NCBI RefSeq assembly: GCF_001431415.1
Contig: NZ_LDJI01000041.1
Coordinates: forward strand, 1-35,311
DNA: 35,311 bases
From: Stenotrophomonas humi
GTDB taxonomy: Bacteria > Pseudomonadota > Gammaproteobacteria > Xanthomonadales > Xanthomonadaceae
Direction: 5' to 3'
Below, one piece after another: positions 14,092 to 22,240 of this stretch. The notes beneath the pieces are model-generated. The model searched no databases. It was not told the origin of the DNA and saw nothing but the letters and a program-made list of their open reading frames with translations. Made by a program: the position numbers and the translations under genes. Positions within the stretch are counted from its first letter, which is position 1. Every line of letters starts with the position of its first letter.

Positions 14092-16079
14092 GCGGCCGAG
14101 CGCCATTCCGCCGGCAGCACCCACTGCACCAAGCCATCGCCGCAGCGACCCCACAAGGTCGCGCCGTCGGGGCTCCAGCGCAGCTGGCGCAGGTCCCAGC
14201 AGCCCGGCTTGCCGCTGCGCAGCAACAAGGACTGGCCGGTATCCAGATTCCACAATGCCCCCACCACGCCACCGCCATTGCCGCCCAGTGCCAGCAGCCG
14301 GCCATCGGGCGAGCCGGCAGCAGCGTTGAGCGAATCCCGGCCCGGCAGGGTCAAGGAATAACGCACCTTGCCGCTGGTCACGTCGACCACATGCATGCCG
14401 GGATTGCGCTGCTCACCGTCCATCAGCACGAAGCCCACCGCGATCCAGTTGCCCTTGACCGAACCGAACGGTGCCGGCGTCCATTGCGCCATGCCGGTGT
14501 CGTCCTGCGTATTGACCTTGCCGAAGCGTCGCGGCAGCGGCAACACGCGCAGCACGCGGCCGTTGTCGCCATCCAGTTCGGTCAGCCCTGCGGCATCTTC
14601 CGCCCACACGTTCGGTCGCGGACCATCCCACTGCACCGGCTTGAGCTGGGTGTTGCCGGGGAAGCGGTGGTCCATCACGTCCTGGCGCAGCGCGGCGAAA
14701 CGACGCGCGTATTCCCAGCGCGTGCCATCGGCCGCAGGTTGCTGCGCCAGCGTCCACAGGCTCAGGGCATCACGCTTGCCAACCTGGTCGTGCAGATACG
14801 GCAACGGCACGCCGTCACCGTCATGCGTGTAGCGCAGATAGGAGTTGCTGCGCATGTCCGGTGTATCGAAGCCCAGCGGATGGACCACGACGTTCGACGT
14901 GCCCACGTCATGGCGCAACACCTGGGTTTCGCTGGCCAGATACGCCGAGCGTCCCTGCCGGTCACCGGCAAGCAGCCAGCGCAGAACATGGTCGCTCGGG
15001 CTCTTCCACAACGTACGCGGCGTGACGCCATCGGCAGGCGACCACTGCATCAGAGTGAACGGATAGGGCTGCACCAACAGCACGCTGCCGTCGGCCATCG
15101 GCAACATGTCGGCAAGGTCGAAGGTCTGCTCCGACAACACGCGATTCACTGCCAGCACCTGGGTGGCGTCGAGACTTTGCTTGCCATCCGGCGCGCGGCG
15201 CTGCGGCTCGATGATGGAGGCCACAGGCTTGGGCGCGGGAATCCAGTCGCGGGCACTGGTACCCAACTGCATCGATGCACCGGGCAAGGTGCGCAATGCA
15301 TCGAACACCGGCGCGAACATGGATTCGGGCACGCGGCTGCGACTCAACCGCGCCGACGGCCCGCTGCTGAGAATGTTGAAATCGGCCAATGCACGCAGCT
15401 GGCCGACGAGGCCGCCGTCCGGGTTGGGCCAGTCATCGACACGGCGCAGAGTGACCACGGTGGCCGGGCGACCGATGGCCTGATCCACCTGCATTACGCG
15501 CGCTTCAATGGTGCTCTTCGCGCGACCGACGATTCCGTGACGATGATCGGCACTAGCCGACCAGCTGGCGAAAGTCGCCTGCAATGCGGGCAGCTTGTCG
15601 CTTTGTGCGTCGAAGGTGGGATCACGCTCCAGCCGGGCCATGCGCACCGGCACTTCCTCGGCCAACAAGGCGCCATCGGCCACGGCTTGATCAAACTCGG
15701 GCTTGCTGAAGCGACGCACGTACTCAGCCTTCAATTCCGGCCGCCGCGCCATCATCACATCGCCCCAGCCGTGTTCCATGTAGGCCAGTCGCGTGTTGCT
15801 GACGTTGCCCTCAAAACGGCCCAACGGCGCCAGCGCAGCCTGCACCACCGGCAGTACCTGTTCGAACGGCAACGCGACCAGCATGTCGACCTGCTGCAGG
15901 GGTTTGTTCTGTTTGGTCAGCAACGGTGATCGCAGCGCGGAAGGCAGGCCGCCATCAATTTCCTGCTGCGTGGTGGGCTGTATCTGCCACTCCGGCGGCA
16001 ACGGCCCGGCATTCGCCAACAACGGCGAAGCCATGCCAGCCAGCCACACCATCCCGCTCCATAATCCCTTGTTCGCCAT
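14082..16079 (-). CDS. Exported protein of unknown function with a C-terminal propeller-like region
   Basis: A 665-residue protein with a Sec signal peptide (residues 1-24, ending LLANAGP). The N-terminal ~250 residues contain a section resembling membrane-lipoprotein sensor or WD-associated proteins but no motif I can name. From about 330 onward, short repeats of the beta-propeller type appear (DGSVLLVQPYPFTLMQW, SPDGRLLALGGNGGG, WSPDGATLWGRCGDG). The propeller assignment rests on these SPDG-x-hydrophobic blade-like repeats. AGGGAA lies 5 nt before ATG 16079, so the start is good. It follows the M28 peptidase gene on the same strand after a 260-bp gap rich in hairpins, so it may be a separate transcription unit. 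Function unknown; periplasmic location is likely. Confidence 0.8.
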   Translation of the reverse strand: MANKGLWSGMVWLAGMASPLLANAGPLPPEWQIQPTTQQEIDGGLPSALRSPLLTKQNKPLQQVDMLVALPFEQVLPVVQAALAPLGRFEGNVSNTRLAYMEHGWGDVMMARRPELKAEYVRRFSKPEFDQAVADGALLAEEVPVRMARLERDPTFDAQSDKLPALQATFASWSASADHRHGIVGRAKSTIEARVMQVDQAIGRPATVVTLRRVDDWPNPDGGLVGQLRALADFNILSSGPSARLSRSRVPESMFAPVFDALRTLPGASMQLGTSARDWIPAPKPVASIIEPQRRAPDGKQSLDATQVLAVNRVLSEQTFDLADMLPMADGSVLLVQPYPFTLMQWSPADGVTPRTLWKSPSDHVLRWLLAGDRQGRSAYLASETQVLRHDVGTSNVVVHPLGFDTPDMRSNSYLRYTHDGDGVPLPYLHDQVGKRDALSLWTLAQQPAADGTRWEYARRFAALRQDVMDHRFPGNTQLKPVQWDGPRPNVWAEDAAGLTELDGDNGRVLRVLPLPRRFGKVNTQDDTGMAQWTPAPFGSVKGNWIAVGFVLMDGEQRNPGMHVVDVTSGKVRYSLTLPGRDSLNAAAGSPDGRLLALGGNGGGVVGALWNLDTGQSLLLRSGKPGCWDLRQLRWSPDGATLWGRCGDGLVQWVLPAEWRSAAAG

Positions 16080-16228
16080 CCATGTTCCCTGCTGTTGCGA
16101 AGGCCAATGGTAGGTGAGTGTGGTCGAAGCGGTGGCGAATCAATGGCAAGGGAAAGGGTGCTTTTGATGTGGTGCAGGAATTCATCACTGCATGGCGCCC
16201 CCTACCCTCACCCTCGTTCCGCGCCCGA

Positions 16229-16250
16229 GCCCTTGCGCTGGCGCAAGGGC
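16229..16250. repeat. Intergenic palindrome
   Basis: GCCCTTGCGC (16229-16238) and GCGCAAGGGC (16241-16250) form a perfect 10-bp stem with only 2 nt between. Together with 16285-16315 it makes a two-hairpin extragenic element between two minus-strand genes, in a region starting with CCTACCCTCACCCT that is reminiscent of the sequences near 190 and 9357. Confidence 0.5.
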
Positions 16251-16284
16251 CCTCAATGGGCAGAGAACTGGTGGTTCGTAAACC

Positions 16285-16315
16285 GCCCCTCTCACCCCGT
16301 CAGCGGGAGAGGGGC
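16285..16315 (-). terminator. Hairpin downstream of the M28 peptidase gene
   Basis: GCCCCTCTC (16285-16293) and GAGAGGGGC (16307-16315) form a perfect 9-bp outer stem, with further CCCG/CGGG pairing possible inside. It starts 24 nt after the M28 stop (16340-16342, minus strand). A tandem TTGAAGC repeat lies between stop and stem. No long U-run, so it may equally be a REP-like stabiliser. Confidence 0.45.
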
Positions 16316-16339
16316 TTCAAGCTTCAAGCAGACGCTGCG

Positions 16340-17989
<1,650 letters not shown>

Positions 17990-18040
17990 GCGTTCTCTCC
18001 ACTGGTCGGGCAACCCATGGAGTGTAGCCAGCTGCCCGGC

Positions 18041-19306
18041 TCAGTGCGCAGTGCCGGAGGACACGGCCGCCGCACGTGCCCTCAGCGCCTGGCTTTCACG
18101 TGCATTGCCGCTGAGCGCGGCCGCCTGCTCGAACGCTGCGCGCGCCTCGGCATTACGGCCGAGCCGGGCCAGCAGATCGCCACGGACCGCCGCCAATGGC
18201 GCGTAGCCCTGCAGTCGCTCGTCATGCTGCAGGGCTTCCAGCAGCGGCCAGGCGGCCTCCGCCCCCTGCGCTTGGGCCACGGCCACGGCGCGGTTGAGTT
18301 CGATCACCGGCGAGGGCATCACCTCACCCAGACGTGCATATAGCGCGGCGATGCGGGTCCAGTCGGTCTGTTCGGCACGGCGGGCACGCGCGTGGCAATC
18401 GGCGATGGCCGCCTGCAGCACATACGGATCATCGCCGCCGTGCAGCTCAAGCGCTTTCTCCAGCGCCGCCTGCCCACGCCCGATCTGCAGCCAATCCCAG
18501 CGACTGCGGTCCTGGTCCAGCAGCAGCACCGCTGCGCCGTCGGCACCGGTGCGTGCACGCAGTCGCGAGGCCTGCAGTTCCATCAGGGCGAGCAGGCCCA
18601 GTACGGGAATGGCGTTGGGCATCAGCCCGGCCAGCACGCGGCCCAGCCGCAGCGCTTCTTCGCACAGGGTGGGACGCGTCCAGTCATCGCCGCCGCTGGC
18701 GGCATAGCCTTCGTTGAAGACCAGGTACACCACGTCCAGCACCGACTGCAGCCGCTGTGTCAGCTCGTGCCGACGTGGCACCTCAAACGGTACCTGGCGC
18801 TCGGAAAGCAGCCGCTTGGCGCGCACGATCCGCTGGGCGATGGTGGGCTCCGGCTGCAGGTAGGCGCGGGCAATCTCATGGGTGGTCAGGCCGCACAGCA
18901 GGCGCAAGGTGAGTGCCACGCGCGCGTCGGCCGGCAACAGCGGATGACAGGCAACGAAGACCAGCCGCAGCAGGTCGTCGCCAATGTCATCCACATGATC
19001 CTGCGCATCCGCGCCCATGACGTAATCCTGTTGCTCGTCCAGCACCTGCGTCTGCCGTTGTGCATGCAGCCGCCGTTGCCGCAGGCGGTCGATGGCGCGC
19101 CGCTGTGCGGTGGCCATCAACCAGGCGGCGGGGTTGTCGGGAAGGCCCTGCGTCGGCCAGTGTTCGAGCGCGGCCAGCAGCGCGTCCTGGGCAAGCTCTT
19201 CAGCACTGTCCAGATCGCCCAGCATGCGTGCCAGGCGCGCGACCAGGCGCGGCGATTCCATCCGCCACAATGTATCGAGCCTTTGCTGGAGATCTGCGTG
19301 TTCCAT
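18041..19306 (-). CDS. ECF42-type RNA polymerase sigma factor with C-terminal extension
   Basis: A 421-residue ECF sigma factor. Region sigma2 (about 15-85) includes MESPRLVARLARMLGD and EELAQDALLAALEHWP; PDNPAAWLMATAQRRAIDRLR marks its end. Region sigma4 follows (about 115-180: RVALTLRLLCGLTTHEIARAY). A long C-terminal helical extension (about 200-420) has a TPR-like repeat (GYAPLAAVRGDLLARLG). This architecture and the conserved DDLLRLVFVACHPLLP segment match the group known as ECF42, which is linked to DGPF/YCII genes rather than to an anti-sigma factor. It is last in a five-gene run of that kind. ATG 19306 is chosen by family alignment; the ribosome site is weak. 145 nt separate it from the DUF1428 gene, so it might also have its own promoter. 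Confidence 0.9.
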   Translation of the reverse strand: MEHADLQQRLDTLWRMESPRLVARLARMLGDLDSAEELAQDALLAALEHWPTQGLPDNPAAWLMATAQRRAIDRLRQRRLHAQRQTQVLDEQQDYVMGADAQDHVDDIGDDLLRLVFVACHPLLPADARVALTLRLLCGLTTHEIARAYLQPEPTIAQRIVRAKRLLSERQVPFEVPRRHELTQRLQSVLDVVYLVFNEGYAASGGDDWTRPTLCEEALRLGRVLAGLMPNAIPVLGLLALMELQASRLRARTGADGAAVLLLDQDRSRWDWLQIGRGQAALEKALELHGGDDPYVLQAAIADCHARARRAEQTDWTRIAALYARLGEVMPSPVIELNRAVAVAQAQGAEAAWPLLEALQHDERLQGYAPLAAVRGDLLARLGRNAEARAAFEQAAALSGNARESQALRARAAAVSSGTAH

Positions 19307-19451
19307 CAGGCAACGATCACACCATCGCACCGATGCGCACGCAAGCATCAACTGCCTGTTTCAGGTGGATTGGTGCATCTGCATGTGCTCGATAGGCGCT
19401 CGCGTCCCTGCCCGTTCGCTCCTGGCCGCAGCGCTGCGGGGGCCTGCGCAT

Positions 19452-19808
19452 TCACAGATCAACGAAGGTTTTGAAACCGCCCCAGAACATGCGCTTGCCA
19501 TCGAACGGCATGTCCTTGGCATCCATGCCCGCCAGACGTGGATCGGCCATCGCCTTGGCGTTGACGCGGTCGCGGTGCGCACGCGAGCGGTAGACGATGT
19601 AGGCGAAGACCACGACCTCGTTCTGCTTCAGCTTCACCGCCTGCGGGAACGAGGTGTGCTTGCCCGATCTGACGTCATCGGACACCGCCTCCAGATAAGC
19701 CAATGCACCATGGTCCTTCCATACCGCACCGGCCTTGCGTGCCATGCGGCGATACTCGGCAAGCCGCTCCTGCGGCACCGGCAATACGAAACCATCGACG
19801 TAACTCAT
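19452..19808 (-). CDS. DUF1428 (YbaA-like) protein
   Basis: A 118-residue cytoplasmic protein matching the DUF1428 family, of which E. coli YbaA (about 117 residues) is a member. Signatures are the start MSYVDGFVLPVP, the AYLEAVSDDV block and DPRLAGMDAKDMPFDGKRMFWGGFK at the end. The family has a dimeric ferredoxin-like fold similar to DGPF proteins, and no reaction is established. AAGGAG lies 7 nt before ATG 19808. It is the fourth gene of the ECF42/DGPF operon, 67 nt after the VOC gene. Confidence 0.9.
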   Translation of the reverse strand: MSYVDGFVLPVPQERLAEYRRMARKAGAVWKDHGALAYLEAVSDDVRSGKHTSFPQAVKLKQNEVVVFAYIVYRSRAHRDRVNAKAMADPRLAGMDAKDMPFDGKRMFWGGFKTFVDL

Positions 19809-19875
19809 CGGTATCTCCTTCGTGATGTGCACTGCGCGCCGACCGGCCGCCATGGCGGCACGGTCACGCGGTGAT

Positions 19876-20283
19876 TCAGCCGGGCTCGCCATCCATGTGC
19901 GCGATTTCCCACAGGTGGCCATCCAGATCCTGGAAGCCACGCTGATACATGAAGCCGTAGTCGCGCGCCGGCATGGGTTCGGTGGCACCCGCAGCCAACG
20001 CCTTGTCCACCAGCTTGTCGACCGCCACACGACTCTCCGCCGACAGGCAGGTGATGACTTCAGCCTGCTTGCGTGCATCGCTCAGCGGCTTGGTTGTGAA
20101 GGTCTGGAAGAACGGCTCCACCAGCAGCATCACGAAGATGGCATCGCTGATGACCATGCAGGCAGCATTTTCATCGGTGAACTGGGGATTGAAGCTGTAC
20201 CCCAGCGCTGCGAAGAATTTCTTCGATGCTTCCAGGTCGCGCACCGGCAGGTTGACGAAGATCATCTGTGGCGTGGTCGTCAT
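19876..20283 (-). CDS. VOC-superfamily (glyoxalase/extradiol-like) protein
   Basis: A 135-residue single-module VOC protein: beta-alpha-beta-beta-beta repeats starting MIFVNLPVRDLEASKKFFAALG and ending FQDLDGHLWEIAHMD, where the Glu is a usual metal ligand position. It was probably recruited as a small binding or isomerase-type protein; no substrate is evident. ATG 20283 shares one base with the TAA of the preceding gene (TAATG), with AAGGAGG just upstream, so translation is coupled. It is the third gene of the ECF42/DGPF operon. Confidence 0.9.
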   Translation of the reverse strand: MTTTPQMIFVNLPVRDLEASKKFFAALGYSFNPQFTDENAACMVISDAIFVMLLVEPFFQTFTTKPLSDARKQAEVITCLSAESRVAVDKLVDKALAAGATEPMPARDYGFMYQRGFQDLDGHLWEIAHMDGEPG

Positions 20284-20720
20284 TACTTGCCTCCTTCCAT
20301 CGGCTTCATGCAGTTGACCATCCACGGCTTGCCGTAGCGGTCCACCAGCATTCCCCAGCGCTTTGCCCAGAAGGTCTCCGCCAGTGGCATCTGCACCTGC
20401 CCGCCTTCGGCCAGTGCGGCAAACACGCGTTCGGCCTCCTCGACGCTGTCCACGTCGACGTTGATGGTGGTGGCGGTCTGCCCCTCTGCCTGCGGACCAT
20501 CGGCGGCCATCAGGATCGCCGCACCTACTTCAAGCTGGCAGTGCGCGACCTGGTCGGCATCCGGCGTGAAGCCGCCGCAACCTTCCATGTCCATATCCGG
20601 GCTCGGCGGCATATCGCCGTACTTCATCTCCGAAACCACCTTGCCGCCAAGTGCCTTGGCGTAGAACGCCATCGCCTCATGGGTGTTGCCGCTGAAGCCC
20701 AGGAACGGAATCAGTTTCAT
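20283..20720 (-). CDS. PhnB-like VOC protein
   Basis: A 145-residue VOC protein of the PhnB-like (DUF1338-unrelated, 3-demethylubiquinone-methyltransferase-like) type. It begins KLIPFLGFSGNTHEAMAFYAKALGG and ends WGMLVDRYGKPWMVNC, the family's standard C-terminal block. GAGGAG precedes ATG 20720 by 8 nt. It lies 28 nt after the DGPF gene and overlaps the next VOC gene by one base, so it is firmly in the operon. The function of PhnB-like proteins is unproven. Together with DGPF and DUF1428 proteins they commonly accompany ECF42 sigma genes. Confidence 0.9.
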   Translation of the reverse strand: MKLIPFLGFSGNTHEAMAFYAKALGGKVVSEMKYGDMPPSPDMDMEGCGGFTPDADQVAHCQLEVGAAILMAADGPQAEGQTATTINVDVDSVEEAERVFAALAEGGQVQMPLAETFWAKRWGMLVDRYGKPWMVNCMKPMEGGK

Positions 20721-20748
20721 GGTGTTGCTCCTCGTTTCGTGGTGTGGG

Positions 20749-21183
20749 TCAAAGCTTGTTGTCGATGCGGTTCTGCAGACGTTGCTGCTGCGCCTGTAAT
20801 TCCGGAGTGAGGGCGGCACCGAAGTCCTCGGCCTCGAAGATCGGGCGGATTTCGACTTCCATCGGCTCACCGCCCTCGGTATTGAACGGCGCACGCTTGA
20901 GCCACTCCACCGCCTCGGCCATCGAGCGCACCTGCCACAACCAGAAGCCGGCCACCAGTTCGCGCGTCTCGGCGAACGGGCCATCAATCACACTGCGCCC
21001 GGCGATACCGTCAAAACGCACCCGCGCTCCCCTCGCACTGGGGTGCAGGCCCTCGCCGGCAAGCATGACTCCGGCATTGACCAGCTGTTCGTTGAATGCG
21101 CCCATCGCCGCCAATTCGGCCTCGCTGGGCATCACGCCGGCCTCGGTATCAGCCGAGGCTTTCACCAACACAATCACCTTCAT
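20749..21183 (-). CDS. DGPF / YCII-related protein, first gene of the ECF42 operon
   Basis: A 144-residue protein of the YCII-related (DGPF) family. It shows the opening strand MKVIVLVKA, the hydrophobic GEGLHPSARGARVRF stretch and the name-giving motif in VIDGPFAETRELVAGFWLW. The C-terminal MEVEIRPIFE completes the ferredoxin-like fold. DGPF proteins are small cytoplasmic dimers whose reaction is not established. ATG 21183 is chosen over an upstream in-frame ATG at 21243, because GGAG lies 8 nt before it and the protein then begins at the first conserved strand. The TGTCGA/CGTC promoter at 21229-21255 would overlap the longer reading, which also argues for 21183. First gene of the operon that ends with the sigma factor. 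Confidence 0.93.
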   Translation of the reverse strand: MKVIVLVKASADTEAGVMPSEAELAAMGAFNEQLVNAGVMLAGEGLHPSARGARVRFDGIAGRSVIDGPFAETRELVAGFWLWQVRSMAEAVEWLKRAPFNTEGGEPMEVEIRPIFEAEDFGAALTPELQAQQQRLQNRIDNKL

Positions 21184-21228
21184 CGCAGCATCTCCGTCGC
21201 CCGCCCATTGCCGGCTTTCAACAAGTAC

Positions 21229-21255
21229 GACGAACCAGCGCACGCGTTCTCGACA
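21229..21255 (-). promoter_or_regulatory. Candidate ECF42-type promoter
   Basis: On the minus strand TGTCGA (21255-21250) and CGTC (21232-21229) are separated by 17 nt. The start of transcription would be near 21222 and the leader about 40 nt before the DGPF ATG at 21183. From memory, ECF42 promoters carry TGTCGA at -35 and CG(A/T)C at -10, and both boxes match exactly. Since the sigma gene lies at the end of the same operon, this would be an autoregulatory promoter. Confidence 0.65.
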
Positions 21256-21347
21256 TTGCCCGGCACTCTTTTTCTGAACGAATTAATGCGGCAATGCAGC
21301 AGCGCGTGTGCGGCAAGATGAGCGCCTTCCCTACAAGGCGTAGTGCG

Positions 21348-21722
21348 ATGAAATTCCTGTTGCTGATCTACATCGAGCCAGCACTGCTGGAGGCATTGCC
21401 GGCAAGCGAGTACGACGCGCTGATGCGGTACTGCATCCAGCACGCGGACAACCTGCAGGCCAACGGCACACTGCTGCTGTCACAGAAACTGCAACCAACT
21501 CACACCGCGCAGACACTGCGTACCCGTCAAAGCCAGGCCCGCATCACCGACGGCCCCTTCGCCGAGACGCGCGAAATACTGGCCGGCTTCAACCTGATCG
21601 AGGCGGCCGACGCGGATGAAGCGATGCGAATCGCCCAGCAGTTTCCATGGTCGGCGTATGGAAGCATCGAGGTAAGGCCGCTGGATGATCTGGAGGCCGA
21701 GCGGCTGCGATTGGGGGCATGA
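21348..21722 (+). CDS. Second DGPF / YCII-related protein, divergent
   Basis: A 124-residue YCII-related protein. It begins MKFLLLIYIEPALLEALP and has the conserved DGPF segment in ARITDGPFAETREILAGFNL, ending with SIEVRPLDDLEA. ATG 21348 has AAGGCG 8 nt upstream. An upstream in-frame ATG at 21318 would add ten unconserved residues. It faces away from the ECF42 operon across 164 bp, so the two DGPF genes are back to back. No TGTCGA/CGTC pair is visible in front of it on the plus strand, so it may use another promoter. The role is unknown but is probably shared with the operon by association. Confidence 0.88.
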   Translation: MKFLLLIYIEPALLEALPASEYDALMRYCIQHADNLQANGTLLLSQKLQPTHTAQTLRTRQSQARITDGPFAETREILAGFNLIEAADADEAMRIAQQFPWSAYGSIEVRPLDDLEAERLRLGA

Positions 21723-21884
21723 GAGCCGCCGGATTCAGTGCCGACGGCCAACTCCAGGCTCTGATCTCTACAAGCATCAAGGTGCTGGACCGGCAAGTCA
21801 TTGCAAGGGATGCGAACCCCGCAAATTGATCCCCTGCACCGTGTCCACCACTTGGCTGCGACGGCAGGCTGTCTACCTACCGCT

Positions 21885-22000
21885 TCCCACGCTTGTCAGT
21901 GTGGTTCAACTTCCTGAGACGCTGAAGATCGAAAGTGGGATGCGCTGAGGTGCCTCACTGCCAACCATGGACTCCGGCTTCGGCCGGGGTCTTTTTTTTT
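21885..22000 (+). ncRNA. Possible small RNA ending at a UUCG terminator
   Basis: The plus strand from about 21885 folds into TCCCAC/GTGGGA (21885-21890 and 21935-21940), TGAGGTGCCTCA (21946-21957) and a terminator. That is a compact structure of roughly 115 nt with no reading frame. It may be a free sRNA, a processed 3' UTR of the DGPF mRNA, or nothing. The 5' end is a guess: no convincing promoter was found, although TTGTCA (21894-21899) is a good -35 without a matching -10. Confidence 0.25.
21970..22000 (+). terminator. Intrinsic terminator with UUCG tetraloop
   Basis: GACTCCGGC (21970-21978), loop TTCG, GCCGGGGTC (21983-21991; one G-U pair), then nine T residues (21992-22000). The C(UUCG)G closing pair is the extra-stable tetraloop. 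It is about 250 nt after the DGPF stop, too far to be a simple terminator of that gene unless the 3' UTR is long. Confidence 0.88.
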
Positions 22001-22134
22001 CAAGGGCATGGCCCTGCGGCCCCAAAAATCAGTTCGATTATCGCGTCGGCAATAGCCTCAAGCTCCCCATTCACATTCAATTTAACAATTAAATTCCTTT
22101 TTTTTCATGCACTTAAATTTAGTTGCAACTGATA

Positions 22135-22164
22135 TTGCAAAGTTGGATGAAATGAAATTAATAT
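22135..22164 (+). promoter_or_regulatory. Candidate promoter of the Oar-like receptor gene
   Basis: TTGCAA (22135-22140) and TAATAT (22159-22164), 18 nt apart, lie in an AT-rich stretch and would give a leader of about 70 nt. Each box matches sigma-70 at four of six positions. A TATAGA nearer the start would place the RNA start inside the ribosome site, so it is less likely. Confidence 0.35.
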
Positions 22165-22193
22165 TTCGTTCAGCTGTAACGGAAATTTCATCC
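22145..22193 (+). repeat. Nested dyad in the leader of the Oar-like gene
   Basis: GGATGAAAT (22145-22153) and ATTTCATCC (22185-22193) are exact complements. Inside them TTTCGTT and AACGGAAA flank CAGCTGT, so the 49-nt segment is a nested imperfect palindrome. It could be a protein-binding site or, if transcribed, an mRNA hairpin. Confidence 0.5.
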
Positions 22194-22240
22194 GAGTCAG
22201 CTCAAGACACGAAATCGTTTTTATAGATCAAGGGAATTCA

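Larger units (their letters stand above)
21723..22240. other. 518-bp intergenic region: structured segment, terminator, AT-rich leader
   Basis: No protein-coding gene is credible here. 21723-21969 is of normal GC and contains inverted repeats (TCCCAC 21885-21890 with GTGGGA 21935-21940; TGAGG-TG-CCTCA 21946-21957), then a strong terminator (21970-22000). From about 22021 to 22230 composition switches to distinctly AT-rich, with a poly-T run near 22098 and several dyads, ending in the ribosome site of the Oar-like gene. The first part could be an untranslated RNA or the 3' end of the DGPF transcript; the second is the receptor promoter and leader. Confidence 0.6.

Noticed and set aside
13953..15929. 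658-codon plus-strand frame opposite the exported 14082 gene
   Set aside because: No motif or ribosome site; the minus-strand gene has a signal peptide and a good ribosome site.
20759..20765. TGTCGA on the plus strand inside the DGPF coding region
   Set aside because: No CG(A/T)C at 16-17 nt and no gene is positioned to use it; chance occurrence.
22222..22227. TATAGA as -10 box of the Oar-like gene
   Set aside because: It would start the RNA within the ribosome site, and no -35 box is present at the right distance.
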